From positions 1,612,001 through 1,676,000 of the forward strand of contig NZ_CP041188.1 in assembly GCF_006517235.1 (NCBI RefSeq): 64,000 nt of DNA, written 5' to 3'. The position numbers were made by a program, and so were the translations under genes. This DNA comes from Pseudarthrobacter sp. NIBRBAC000502772. Lineage in GTDB: Bacteria; Actinomycetota; Actinomycetes; Actinomycetales; Micrococcaceae. The notes below the pieces were generated by a model. The model was not told where the DNA came from. It worked only from the letters and a program-made list of their open reading frames with translations, and searched no databases. Within the stretch, counting starts at the first letter, position 1. Each line of letters begins with the position of its first letter. Of this stretch, positions 8,852 through 16,611 are shown in pieces.

Positions 8852-9427
8852 TCAGCGAAGCGGCTGCCGTTCGCCGACGCTAACCGAACCTTCGGGCATG
8901 AAGTAGTCACGCCGTCGTCGTTCTATCCGTTCCTGTTGGCCTGGCGAAGGAATCCTGGCGCCCTTCGCCCGATTGCACCTGGCGCAGGCGGCGACGAAGT
9001 TCTGCAGGCTGGTGGATCCGCCTTTGGACCAGGGGTAGAAGTGGTCGCCGTGTTCGGCGGGCCGGGAGCAACGGCGCCGGAATCCGGCCTCCATTTCACA
9101 CAGGCCGGCAGCTCGGGCCATGCCTTCGCGGCGCTGCTGGCGGGTGAAACCTCGTACCCGGTCCCGGCGTCGGAGGTCGTGGCGGTGGACCACGGCAGCA
9201 ATGATGACCAGGACCACAAGAAATGCGCCGGGCAGGGCAGCCGCAGCCAGAACACTTTCTAGCATTCCGCGCAGGACCTCGGTCACCGAGGAAATACCAG
9301 TCCCGGAAACGACTTTCGGCTTTGGCATGAGGGCCAGGAAAACTGAGATGCTTAGCCACATCATTACGGCCGTATATGCCAAGCGCAAAGCCTTACGGCT
9401 CCAGTAGACGCGCTTCAGTTCCATCAT
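8852..9427 (-). CDS. HNH endonuclease with N-terminal membrane segments
   Basis: 191 residues. Two hydrophobic helices come first (LAYTAVMMWLSISVFLALM, then AAALPGAFLVVLVIIAAVV). An HNH nuclease domain follows: CEMEAGFRRRCSRPAEHGDH, then FYPWSKGGSTSLQNFVAACA, ending CNRAKGA. The DH, N and C-N residues of the betabetaalpha-metal fold are all present. The start at 9427 is set by a GGGG-containing site in the 22-bp gap after the upstream lipoprotein gene, so the two are probably co-transcribed. A nuclease tethered to the membrane is unusual and could act on incoming DNA; that role is inference. A deletion derivative lies at 19434-19690. Confidence 0.82.
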   Translation of the reverse strand: MMELKRVYWSRKALRLAYTAVMMWLSISVFLALMPKPKVVSGTGISSVTEVLRGMLESVLAAAALPGAFLVVLVIIAAVVHRHDLRRRDRVRGFTRQQRREGMARAAGLCEMEAGFRRRCSRPAEHGDHFYPWSKGGSTSLQNFVAACARCNRAKGARIPSPGQQERIERRRRDYFMPEGSVSVGERQPLR

Positions 9428-9449
9428 CGGGTGGTCCCCACCTCGCTGG

Positions 9450-10211
9450 TTACCCTTCGCAACCCACACCGTCCCCGTCGCGGTCCAGACCATAGATGTC
9501 AGATCCAACGACCGTGACGGGTCCTCGCACATACGCGGGACCGTTTCCGCTCCCTCCGGCGCAATCGACGTCAGATGCAATGGGCACACACGCTCCCGCG
9601 TAGTTCGAGTCGCATCCGGACGGCGCTGCGGGGGCGGCAGGCCGCACGGGCGCCGGGACTTGTGCAGCTGCCGCGGCGGCTGCTGCAGCAGCGGCCTGCT
9701 GCTGGCGGGCCGCTTCAGCGGCAGCAGCTTCCTGACGGGCCGCCTCCGCAGCGGCCTGCTCTGCGGCAGCCTTTGCAGCAGCGTCTTGCGCTGCTTTGTC
9801 TGCGGCCGCCTTCTCTGCCGCGACCTTCGCTGCCGCTCGCGCGTCCGTTACCCGTTTCGATTCCGACTGCTCCATCCACTGCAGTTTTCCGGCGTCGGTC
9901 TTGGTGCAGATGAAGATCTTCGGCAGGTACTTTTCAGTCGCATTCTCGGTGAGGCAGGCGGAAGAAGCGGGCGCTGTTGGAGTGGGTGTCGGCGTTGCCG
10001 TCGCGGATGCGGACTCACTGGGAAGGGAAGCACCGATAGAGGCCGCCGATTGACCTCCGCAGGCCGTCGCTGAAATGACTATGGCGACCGCGAGAGCCCC
10101 ACCAGCCACTCGCCGTCGGGAAATCCCTGATCCCGGTGAAGTCCGGATCACATGGCCAACTTCATTGTTGACCGGTTCTCGTGCTTCATGGCGTCGAAAA
10201 AGTGTATTCAT
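9450..10211 (-). CDS. Excalibur-domain lipoprotein with Ala-rich coiled coil
   Basis: 253 residues. A Tat/Sec-like leader (SRRRVAGGALAVAIVISATA) ends in a lipobox at the cysteine of SATACGG. A Thr/Pro-rich spacer follows, then a conserved segment (CLTENATEKYLPKIFICTKT). A long Ala/Glu/Gln/Lys-rich helix covers about 105-185. The C-terminal excalibur motif has the calcium loop DRDGDGVGCE and paired cysteines. Excalibur domains are extracellular and often linked to nucleases. Here the downstream gene is an HNH nuclease 22 bp away, a suggestive partnership. The long helix could span the cell wall. The GC-rich repeat coding of the helix is prone to slippage. Confidence 0.85.
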   Translation of the reverse strand: MNTLFRRHEAREPVNNEVGHVIRTSPGSGISRRRVAGGALAVAIVISATACGGQSAASIGASLPSESASATATPTPTPTAPASSACLTENATEKYLPKIFICTKTDAGKLQWMEQSESKRVTDARAAAKVAAEKAAADKAAQDAAAKAAAEQAAAEAARQEAAAAEAARQQQAAAAAAAAAAAQVPAPVRPAAPAAPSGCDSNYAGACVPIASDVDCAGGSGNGPAYVRGPVTVVGSDIYGLDRDGDGVGCEG

Positions 10212-10276
10212 TTATTGCCCCCACAAAATAAAGCATTGATGATGCGAAAGTGCTCGCCGAGCGTAACCCAGTAGCC

Positions 10277-10324
10277 TGATGCAAAAGGCAGGGCGACGGA
10301 GGCAATTCTGACCGCCCTGCATCA
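10277..10324. promoter_or_regulatory. Long imperfect hairpin upstream of the excalibur gene
   Basis: TGATGC (10277) and GCAGGGCG (10288-10295) pair with CGCCCTGC (10313-10320) and ATCA. They form an extended interrupted stem about 70-110 bp upstream of the start at 10211. It could be a terminator for leftward transcription from the debris region or a leader structure; sequence alone does not decide. Confidence 0.35.
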
Positions 10325-10584
10325 AGGCCTCCGCAAGTTCTTCCCAGCTTTGGCGCAGGAACACTCACCACTGAAGACTTCGCGTTCTTCCCTTCAGCCG
10401 GCACATAGTTTGCGGGGTGACTTTCGAGGAAGGCGCTGCCCGACGGGCATGCGCATGTATAGCCCGCCGGGGTTGGCGTCGTCGACGCTCGCGGTGGCTG
10501 TCTCGGAGTCACTTGCTAACGCGGCTAAGGGAACGTGCCACAGATTGTCCTCCCAGGCCCAATATCTCGTTCGGGAGCGTCGTA

Positions 10585-10645
10585 CCGGGGTTTCGACAGG
10601 CTCCACCACCGCGGGTTTCGACGGTTTCGACAGGCTCAACCACCG
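10585..10645. repeat. Dispersed intergenic repeat, two tandem copies
   Basis: Two copies of the TTTCGACAGGCTCAACCACC unit (first copy with CTCC) stand in tandem, directly next to a phoD 3'-end remnant. The same unit occurs at nine other places in the window, and its left flank CGTACCGGGG recurs at 52190. Confidence 0.85.
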
Positions 10646-10654
10646 ATAAGACCC

Positions 10655-10772
10655 GGTAGCCGTCCTGGATCGCGAAGGAGGCCTTAGTGCTGATGGGGGA
10701 TCCCGGCGTCGTGACGTAGTCCAGCGTCCGGAAGTCGGCGGTGAGGGCGTCCTGGGCGGTGAGGGCGTCCTG
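10655..10772 (-). pseudogene. phoD 3'-end remnant
   Basis: The last roughly 30 codons of phoD are recognisable by near-identity to 28665-28760 (ALTADFRTLDYVTTPGSPIS, then FAIQD). The upstream edge carries an 18-bp tandem duplication (10737-10754 and 10755-10772). There is no N-terminal coding sequence. It abuts the dispersed repeat just as the intact phoD does. Confidence 0.85.
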
Positions 10773-10899
10773 TCAGCCGGTTGGCTGGGCAGCTTGGTTG
10801 TCCTTGCTACCGGCTACGCTGCCATTGTCTTCTTTGCCCACCGTCCGCTCCAAAGCCCGCGCCGACCGGTTCCCTAGGGTCCGTGCGCACCGGCATTGG

Positions 10900-12084
10900 C
10901 TACGGAGCCACGGTCGGGCCGCCCTCGGATGGCTTGTCTGCCGGCGCTGGCGCGGGCTGCGTAAACGTGCGGGCGGCCAGTGAGCCCGCGATTGTGCTCG
11001 CCCCGATGCTGATGAGGGCCCCGAGGATAATGGCCGCGGCTTCTCCCGGTTCCAGCAAGTGCAATTGGGAGCCGATTGTGGCGGCGGCAACCGGCACTCC
11101 CAGCTGGGATGCTGCAAGAACTGCGAGCGGCAGAGGCTGGCCGAGTAGCCGCAGGCTTCCATGGACCAGCAGCGTTCCAAACCCTAGGCAAATCCCGAGG
11201 AGAATCATAGTGGGGCTTCCCGCAAGGGTGCGTAAGTCAAGCGATGCGCCCAGCCATACGAAGAACACCGGCCCTAGAAAGCCATCGCTGACGGCGAAGA
11301 GTTGATGGGCCAGTCGCCGGGGTTCTCCTACCGCTGCGACCACCAGGCCGAAGGAGAACCCGGCCAGCATGATGGACACGTGGCCCGCGACGGCAAGCCC
11401 GGAGAGCGCGAAGAGCAAGGCAAGCTGGATCCTGAGCTCCAGGGCGAACTTCCGGTCCTCGGACACGTCATGCATCCGTCCGCGCGTGCCGTTGCGCTCC
11501 AGCCAGCGAAGGACAAAGAACAGGACCGCAGCGCACGCCGCGACGACGGCTGCCCCGACGGCTGCCCGCGGTGCATTGGGTGGGTCGACAGCAAGCGGAA
11601 GTGCCACAATGCAGGCGATGTCTGCCACCGCCACCTGCGCCGTCGTCGTCAGGACCTTTGGTCCCGTCAGCCGCAGCGAATCGACGATCGGCAGCACCAA
11701 GGCTGCGGAAGAGGAAGCGAGCAGAACGATGTAAAGGGGAGCATGTCCGGTGCCAAAGGCAAAGGCAATGACGATTCCGACGGCGGCCGCGAGCACTGCG
11801 GCGATGCCGGCACGCAGGGCGCCACCACCCAGTGCGGGGCGGATGGCTTGGTCCCGCACGGGGACATGCGTCCCGGCGACGAACATGATGAGGGCGAACC
11901 CGACGTCGGCCACAAAGGTGAACGTGGGATCCGAGGAGTCCACTAGTCCCAGACCCGTGCGCCCGATGGCGATACCAGCCAGCAACTGCCCCAGCGCCAC
12001 GGGAAGGTGCCATTTCTGGGATAGCGCCAGCAGCGGACCTAGGAGCGCGACCGCGCCGATCAGCGAAAGCTGAAAGAACGACAC
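10900..12084 (-). CDS. CPA2-type cation:proton antiporter (Na_H_Exchanger fold)
   Basis: 394 residues with 12-13 predicted membrane helices, the usual size of a membrane domain without the RCK/TrkA tail. Diagnostic segments are LPVALGQLLAGIAIGRTGLG near 27-46, FVADVGFALIMFVAGTHV (helix 3-4 region), SSSAALVLPIVDSL in the unwound ion site, and FFVWLGASLDLRTL near 278. The start is GTG 12084 with AAGGAGGGAC before it. The family exchanges Na+ or K+ for H+ across the inner membrane. The Pro-rich C-terminal tail is short. The partner small gene at 12124-12327 lies 39 bp upstream on the same strand. Confidence 0.85.
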   Translation of the reverse strand: MSFFQLSLIGAVALLGPLLALSQKWHLPVALGQLLAGIAIGRTGLGLVDSSDPTFTFVADVGFALIMFVAGTHVPVRDQAIRPALGGGALRAGIAAVLAAAVGIVIAFAFGTGHAPLYIVLLASSSAALVLPIVDSLRLTGPKVLTTTAQVAVADIACIVALPLAVDPPNAPRAAVGAAVVAACAAVLFFVLRWLERNGTRGRMHDVSEDRKFALELRIQLALLFALSGLAVAGHVSIMLAGFSFGLVVAAVGEPRRLAHQLFAVSDGFLGPVFFVWLGASLDLRTLAGSPTMILLGICLGFGTLLVHGSLRLLGQPLPLAVLAASQLGVPVAAATIGSQLHLLEPGEAAAIILGALISIGASTIAGSLAARTFTQPAPAPADKPSEGGPTVAP

Positions 12085-12123
12085 GTCCCTCCTTCTACCG
12101 GCGTTGCGGTTCGTTTGCGGCGG

Positions 12124-12327
12124 TTAGCGGGGCGCGTCGGCCAGTTTGAGTGGAATGTCGGTGTTTTCGTCCGTGCAATAGCTTGCGCACACCCGGTGGT
12201 AGCCATCGGCCACCTGCGCGGGAATCCCCCTGGCCAAGTCACCCCTGACCATCAGGATGGTCAAGAGCTTCATGCCTTCCCTGATCTTCTTCAGGTTCGA
12301 TGCCACGTGGGCGCAATTGCCGCCCAT
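12124..12327 (-). CDS. Small conserved protein, 67 residues
   Basis: The ATG at 12327 has GGAAAGG five bases upstream. The sequence (NLKKIREGMKLLTILMVRGD, then GIPAQVADGYHRVCASYCTD, then ENTDIPLKLA) reads as a compact alpha/beta protein with two conserved-looking cysteines. I recall similar small actinobacterial proteins but no assigned function. It precedes the antiporter on the same strand and may be co-transcribed with it. Confidence 0.6.
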   Translation of the reverse strand: MGGNCAHVASNLKKIREGMKLLTILMVRGDLARGIPAQVADGYHRVCASYCTDENTDIPLKLADAPR

Positions 12328-12716
12328 TGCTGCCTTTCCACGGCGCGTATGGATAGTGGACTCATGCTGTCACACCCGCGCCGCGCCTGGCCATGGCCAC
12401 AGCAACCCGTAGTGGGCGCATGACGTTGAGCGATACGCGGTTCCTGTGGCGGCCACTGGAAGTGGATGGTGGCTAAGGACGAGGACTACATCAAGGGCGA
12501 GGCTGTTGTTCGGAGCCTCTACGCCTCACCGACGACGGCTTCGTCAGCAGGACGGGGCGGGCCCGAGCAACCCTGAACTGGCACCTGCCGCCCCGGACTG
12601 ACAGTTAGAGCTAGGACCTCCCAACTGCCTGTCCCATCAATTCCATCCCGGTGACTGCGTAGATGGCATTGCGGGCGTAGCCGATCCCTTACCGTGCTTC
12701 GGAACATTGATTGCTG
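12328..12716. other. Gap without recognisable gene
   Basis: Short open frames exist on both strands but none has a ribosome site or a recognisable family. A weakly protein-like plus-strand stretch near 12430-12600 is broken by stops. Probably old debris plus the promoter of the small gene at 12327. Confidence 0.5.
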
Positions 12717-13624
12717 TCACGCAGACTTAAACCGCGAGGCTATCAACTCACGCATCGCCGCCACATCAACGTCGCCGGCTGTCTGGTCCGTAAGCACTTT
12801 GGCTAGCCGTTTCGGCCAGAGCACGTGAACGTCGCGAGTGGCGAATGCGCCCCCGATCAGAGGCCAGTCTGCTTCGACGAAGCACAGCGCCCCGGTGACC
12901 GGAACATCCCAACGAGGTCGCGCACGATGTCGACCTGTTTGAGCGCCCCTTCGACCAGTTTCGTGCAATCACGCCGGCCAACGAGGAGCCTCTCAACGCG
13001 TGGGCGAAGGATGCCACCCTCAATCTTCAGTTCAGGCCGTCCCTTGTACCGCTTGGCATCGATCACCCAGATTCCACCGGGGGTGATGGCGATATGGTCA
13101 ATGTTTGCCTTCGAGCCGGGGATTCGCCGGTCGTGGAGGACAGCCAGGCCATTGGCGCCCAGAGCATTCAGACGAGCGCCGAGGCGTTCCTCTCCTACCG
13201 CGCCTCGATCCCAGGCCTTGGTGGGCTGGCGCTCGTCAGATAGGGCGACTGCGAGGCCGCCGAAGCGGCCCCACTTCTCGCGGATCTTTTCCTCGTCCTT
13301 CGCCTTGCGGCGCTCATATTCGCGTCGTGCGGACGACCCGGCTACTCCGGGCTCAGTGGACAACGACTCCTCACAAGGTGTTTCCAGTCCGGGGGACATG
13401 GTTTCCATGGCCTCGATGGGGCACTGCAAACAGCGGACGGTCTTGGTCTCGCTCTCATAGATTGCCTCAGTCCCGGCCGGAAGAGACGCACCGCAGAGCC
13501 GACACGCTCCGGAATACCGGAGCTTCATCTGCTTCAAGAGGCTGGAACTTGGATCGCCGGAACGGACGGAGGCTGCTTGTAGATCGCGGCGGTTAGGCCT
13601 CGGATGCGCTTTCCCATGGCTCAA
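12717..13624 (-). pseudogene. NERD-domain (nuclease-related) protein, frameshifted near its C-terminus
   Basis: The N-terminal part has a zinc-finger-like pair (CRLCGASLP and CLQC) and a basic linker (SSARREYERRKAKDEEKIRE). A NERD domain follows: GAVGEERLGARLNAL, then HDRRIPGSKANIDHIAI, then GIWVIDAKRYKGRPELK, with the D..IDAK residues of the nuclease fold intact. The frame is lost near 12914: after VDIVRDLVG it continues one frame over as DVPVTGALCFVEADWPLIGG to the stop at 12717. Inserting one base in the GGG at 12914-12916 would restore a protein of about 302 residues. It may be a sequencing error or a recent mutation. NERD proteins are thought to act on DNA. Confidence 0.75.
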
Positions 13625-13789
13625 TCCTCACTCACCGCAAGAATTTTCAGGGTGTGCCGCGCTCCGGACCTGCGAACGGCGAGCAAAGCCGCCCAAGACT
13701 GACTTCGCACCCGGAACGTCCCGCGCGACTCAACAGCCGCCGTCGGCCGTTCCACCGCTCCGTTCCGGGCGCCGAACCGGCCCCGAGAC

Positions 13790-13875
13790 ACCCCGGCCTC
13801 GCGCCTTCGGGCGTCGCCAGCAGCGCCTCCGCCATGTCCGTCAGGATCAGCAGGTGCTGTCCGTCGCCGGCTTCA
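13790..13875 (-). pseudogene. GAF-regulator ghost (two fused pieces)
   Basis: On the minus strand QHLLILTD joins directly to MAEALLATPEGARPG. Both match the GAF regulator at 556-1857 (RHLLVLTD and VAEALLGTPDGG), where they lie about 100 residues apart. The joint falls at a short shared sequence. The monooxygenase ghost at 14921 keeps the same divergent arrangement as the intact pair. Confidence 0.7.
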
Positions 13876-13901
13876 TCGGCCGACGTGGTGGCAGGCGGAA
13901 G

Positions 13902-14627
13902 CTACAGGGTCTCGGGAACTTCGCGTCCCGGGAACAGCATGGAGTACTGCTTCCGATACATCCTGCGCCCCACAAGCTTGTAGGCGAGGCGGACCGGCGC
14001 GGGGATCTCCTTGAACAGTTCCTTCCGGTCTGCGGGCGGATTCGTGGCCAGCACCATCCCCAGGTAGGCGACCATGAACTTCTTGTCGAACTTCTTGATT
14101 CCGTGCTGCCCTACCGCGTTCATTTCCTCCTCGGTCATCACCCTGTCCACGGCGGGCATGATCTCGGTGACCTCGCGGCGCAGGTGCACATTGAGGATGG
14201 CGGACAGCTCCTCGTAGCGTTCCGCGAGTTCCCGGCCGGTTTCTGCGTCTGCGGTCCGCAGCCAACGAAGACGTACAGGTTCGATGACCTCCAGCTTTTC
14301 TGTGACCTGCCTGTGTTGGGCGATCATCTGCCCGATGTGCAATGCGCACGCCGGTGCCCTCTCTCCCAGCGGCGGGTACATCAGCAGGTCCTCGCCCTCG
14401 TGGTGCGTGTGGAGTACTTTGTCGAAGTTCCCCAGGACTTCGCCCACGTAAGCGGCACGGGCGGTATCTCCGGGCGCGACCGAACGCACCAGCCCGGGCG
14501 CCTCGTCATACGCCCACAGGAAGAAACGGTGGATGCGCCGCATGGCCGCCGTCCCGGTGCACAGAACGGGCCCTGGGGGCAGGGGAGCAGCGGTCTCACC
14601 GGGCTGCATGGTGAAGAAGTCGGTCAT
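13902..14627 (-). CDS. Hemerythrin-like (HHE cation-binding) protein
   Basis: 241 residues from ATG 14627 (AGGGG upstream). The HHE-type bundle shows its metal-ligand candidates in order: RIHRFFLWAYDEAPGL, then HTHHEGEDLLMYPPL, then HIGQMIAQHRQVTEKL, then ILNVHLRREVTEIMPAV with HLRREVTE as ligand pair. A C-terminal extension (AVGQHGIKKFDKKFMVAYLG, then LVGRRMYRKQYSMLFPGR) is typical of actinobacterial relatives. The family binds a di-iron centre for O2 or NO sensing or storage. It sits between the GAF-regulator and monooxygenase ghosts. Two decayed copies lie at 31435 and 50025. Confidence 0.85.
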   Translation of the reverse strand: MTDFFTMQPGETAAPLPPGPVLCTGTAAMRRIHRFFLWAYDEAPGLVRSVAPGDTARAAYVGEVLGNFDKVLHTHHEGEDLLMYPPLGERAPACALHIGQMIAQHRQVTEKLEVIEPVRLRWLRTADAETGRELAERYEELSAILNVHLRREVTEIMPAVDRVMTEEEMNAVGQHGIKKFDKKFMVAYLGMVLATNPPADRKELFKEIPAPVRLAYKLVGRRMYRKQYSMLFPGREVPETL

Positions 14628-14750
14628 TGCTGGGCCCCTAACACTCGTTGCGGCAGACGAGGACCTCTCCCCGGCAGCATCGTATCGGCTGCCCCCATGG
14701 GGCACAATGGGATCCGGATTCCGACGGCGGGCGTACAGGCAGGGGAACGC

Positions 14751-14920
14751 ATGGCGACGTTCGAGGCCCTGTCCCGGGAGCTCCTATCCTCCGTCCGCAC
14801 TATCCACCGGGTGGACCCCGAAGCTCTGGAGCTTGCCCGGACCGCGTACGCGCAGATTGTGCTCGGCGAGGACCCCCTTGCCGGCGTGAAGGACCAGCGC
14901 CGCCACCGTCCGCGGGGTGC
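14751..14920 (+). pseudogene. Truncated orphan reading frame
   Basis: A good ribosome site (AGGGG) and ATG 14751 open a protein-like frame (MATFEALSRELLSSVRTIHR, then DPEALELARTAYAQIVLGED, then PLAGVKD). It is abruptly replaced at about 14921 by the monooxygenase ghost. The family is not recognised; it looks like the first 50 residues of a gene cut by a rearrangement. Confidence 0.5.
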
Positions 14921-15020
14921 GTTTCGAAGGTCACCGACAACGGCGGTCCTTGCCGACGGCACCGAGCTGGAAGCGGACCTGATTTGTATACGCTACCGGC
15001 TACGGCTCCATGAACGCTGA
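14921..15020 (+). pseudogene. Flavin monooxygenase ghost
   Basis: About 95 bp match the intact monooxygenase at 3462-3560: VSKVTDN, then VLADGTELEADLI, then YRLRLHE-type frameshifted sequence where the intact gene reads YATGYGSMNG. At least two indels destroy the frame. It is a fragment of a second copy. Confidence 0.75.
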
Positions 15021-15083
15021 TTGGAGGATCCGGGCTCCACTTTTGCCCTTACAGATTGTCGGTGCCAGGTGGGATCATGCAGC

Positions 15084-16457
15084 ATGGCACGTAAACGTCG
15101 TCGCTCAGCTAGCGCTGGTGCCGGTGGGCTTGGCCCCTTCGGCATCTTCCTCGTTCTCGTCGCGATCGGGGTCCTCATCAAGTACTGGTGGGTTCTCCTG
15201 ATCGTTCTCGGTGTGGTTGGGCTGACCGTGGCAATCGTCCACTTCGCCAGGACTCCGGCCCCTCCGGTCATGGCGCGCTCGCCGAAGCCGGCCCGTCCAG
15301 TCGAGCCCCCACCGGTCATGGCCCCGCGCAGCCCGGCCCTCGCCAGTGAAGATCTCGCGGACCAGCTGCGTGCCAGCAAACAAGTCCGCCACATACGGGA
15401 CATGCAGGAATGGGACTACGAGTGGATCCGGCTGACCCACCCGGAAAAGAGCAGCCGGGATCTCAGTGACATCGCCAACGCCCACTTCGCGCGGGGGCGG
15501 TCGATCGGCGTCAACTACGAGTGGGCCCTTCTTGATTCCGGATCAGACCAGCCAGCTGAGGGCGTTGGCGTGAGTCCGGAGGCCCCCAAGCGCATCCCCC
15601 CGGACACGGACCATACGGCGAAGGCCGAGCCCGGGGAGCTTCTCGCACGCGACCCACGCACCATGTGGGCGTGGGCCGACTATCTGGAGGGGCGGCTCTC
15701 CCTGCCTGTCAGCGACGAGGACGCGCGGCAGGTCCTGGCAGCGATCCCGCCCGGCGACCACGTCGAGATCTTCGGTGCGGTCGCCATCGGGGCAGGCCTT
15801 CTCGGGGCCACGGACACGCTCCCGCACGAGGCCAGATTCGCCGCGAGGACATTCGACCGCTGGATCCTGCCGTGTCCGGGGCGTCTGGCCGTGATTATCC
15901 CCGCCTCCAGTACCAGGCACTACGCGACGGCCAGGCCGGTCGATGTGGCCCGCTGGATGGAACAGAGCAACTTCGCCGTGGCCGATGGCCGGCACCTGCG
16001 GGCCTACTCCGACCGGATACGCGTCGATCGGTTCGACGAGGGCGCCGGGCTGTGCATCCTCAGGCTTCCCGACAACCCCTTCGCGCCAGTTCCGCCAGGG
16101 CTCGGCACAGGAGGCGAGGACGCCCTGGTGGCGGAGTACATCAAATCCGTCACCGACCGCGTCCGCCAGGCGCAGGCCAACTACGGCGCCAACGACGCGA
16201 GGCGGGCCCTCCATGAAACATACGGGGAGAACAAAGACAGGCTCTCACGGGCCGAAAACTACTTGAAGGGCGCGGTGGTCGACATAAAGGGACGCCCCCG
16301 AATCGGAGCCGAGACTCACAAGGCTCTCGTCAGCCACTTCCGCAACGCCGACCTGAAGGCTGCCTTCTTTTGCCTTGCCCTCGGCCTGCCCTATCCCGGA
16401 GACAAACCACTAAGCAGGGCCCAAATACGCCGCCCTACACCAGCCGACTTCTACTGA
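15084..16457 (+). CDS. Membrane-anchored protein of unknown function
   Basis: 457 residues from ATG 15084 (GGTGGGA upstream). A basic N-terminus (MARKRRR) leads into two close membrane segments (GPFGIFLVLVAIGVLIKYWW, then VLLIVLGVVGLTVAIVHFA). A large cytoplasmic region follows with a Pro-rich linker. Its C-terminal part (about 180-457) appears globular: ARFAARTFDRWILPCPGRLA, then YIKSVTDRVRQAQANYGAND. No catalytic motif or family is recognised. It reads like a single-domain enzyme or binding protein held at the membrane. Confidence 0.65.
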   Translation: MARKRRRSASAGAGGLGPFGIFLVLVAIGVLIKYWWVLLIVLGVVGLTVAIVHFARTPAPPVMARSPKPARPVEPPPVMAPRSPALASEDLADQLRASKQVRHIRDMQEWDYEWIRLTHPEKSSRDLSDIANAHFARGRSIGVNYEWALLDSGSDQPAEGVGVSPEAPKRIPPDTDHTAKAEPGELLARDPRTMWAWADYLEGRLSLPVSDEDARQVLAAIPPGDHVEIFGAVAIGAGLLGATDTLPHEARFAARTFDRWILPCPGRLAVIIPASSTRHYATARPVDVARWMEQSNFAVADGRHLRAYSDRIRVDRFDEGAGLCILRLPDNPFAPVPPGLGTGGEDALVAEYIKSVTDRVRQAQANYGANDARRALHETYGENKDRLSRAENYLKGAVVDIKGRPRIGAETHKALVSHFRNADLKAAFFCLALGLPYPGDKPLSRAQIRRPTPADFY

Positions 16458-16518
16458 CGCGTGGGGTGCGAAGTCCACCAGGTGTCAGGAACTTCCGCAC
16501 GTCCTCGCTGCGTGTCAT
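16435..16518 (-). pseudogene. N-terminal stub of a divergent HTH regulator (MmyB-like)
   Basis: MTRSEDVRKFLT, starting at the complement of 16518, resembles the beginning of actinobacterial XRE/MmyB-type regulators, which are often divergent from an MFS pump and an aldo/keto reductase. Here the similarity ends after about 13 residues and no HTH follows. Truncation is probable; the assignment rests on a short stretch and on context. Confidence 0.35.
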
Positions 16519-16611
16519 GGCGTCCACGCTACGCGGCCGCCCCAGGACGAGGGAGGGACTGGCGGTACCCGGAACGACAGTGACTCCCGGCCATGCGTAG
16601 AACACGGTTGC

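Noticed and set aside
12519..12707. 62-codon minus-strand frame in the gap
   Set aside because: No ribosome site, no recognisable family, and unnatural composition.
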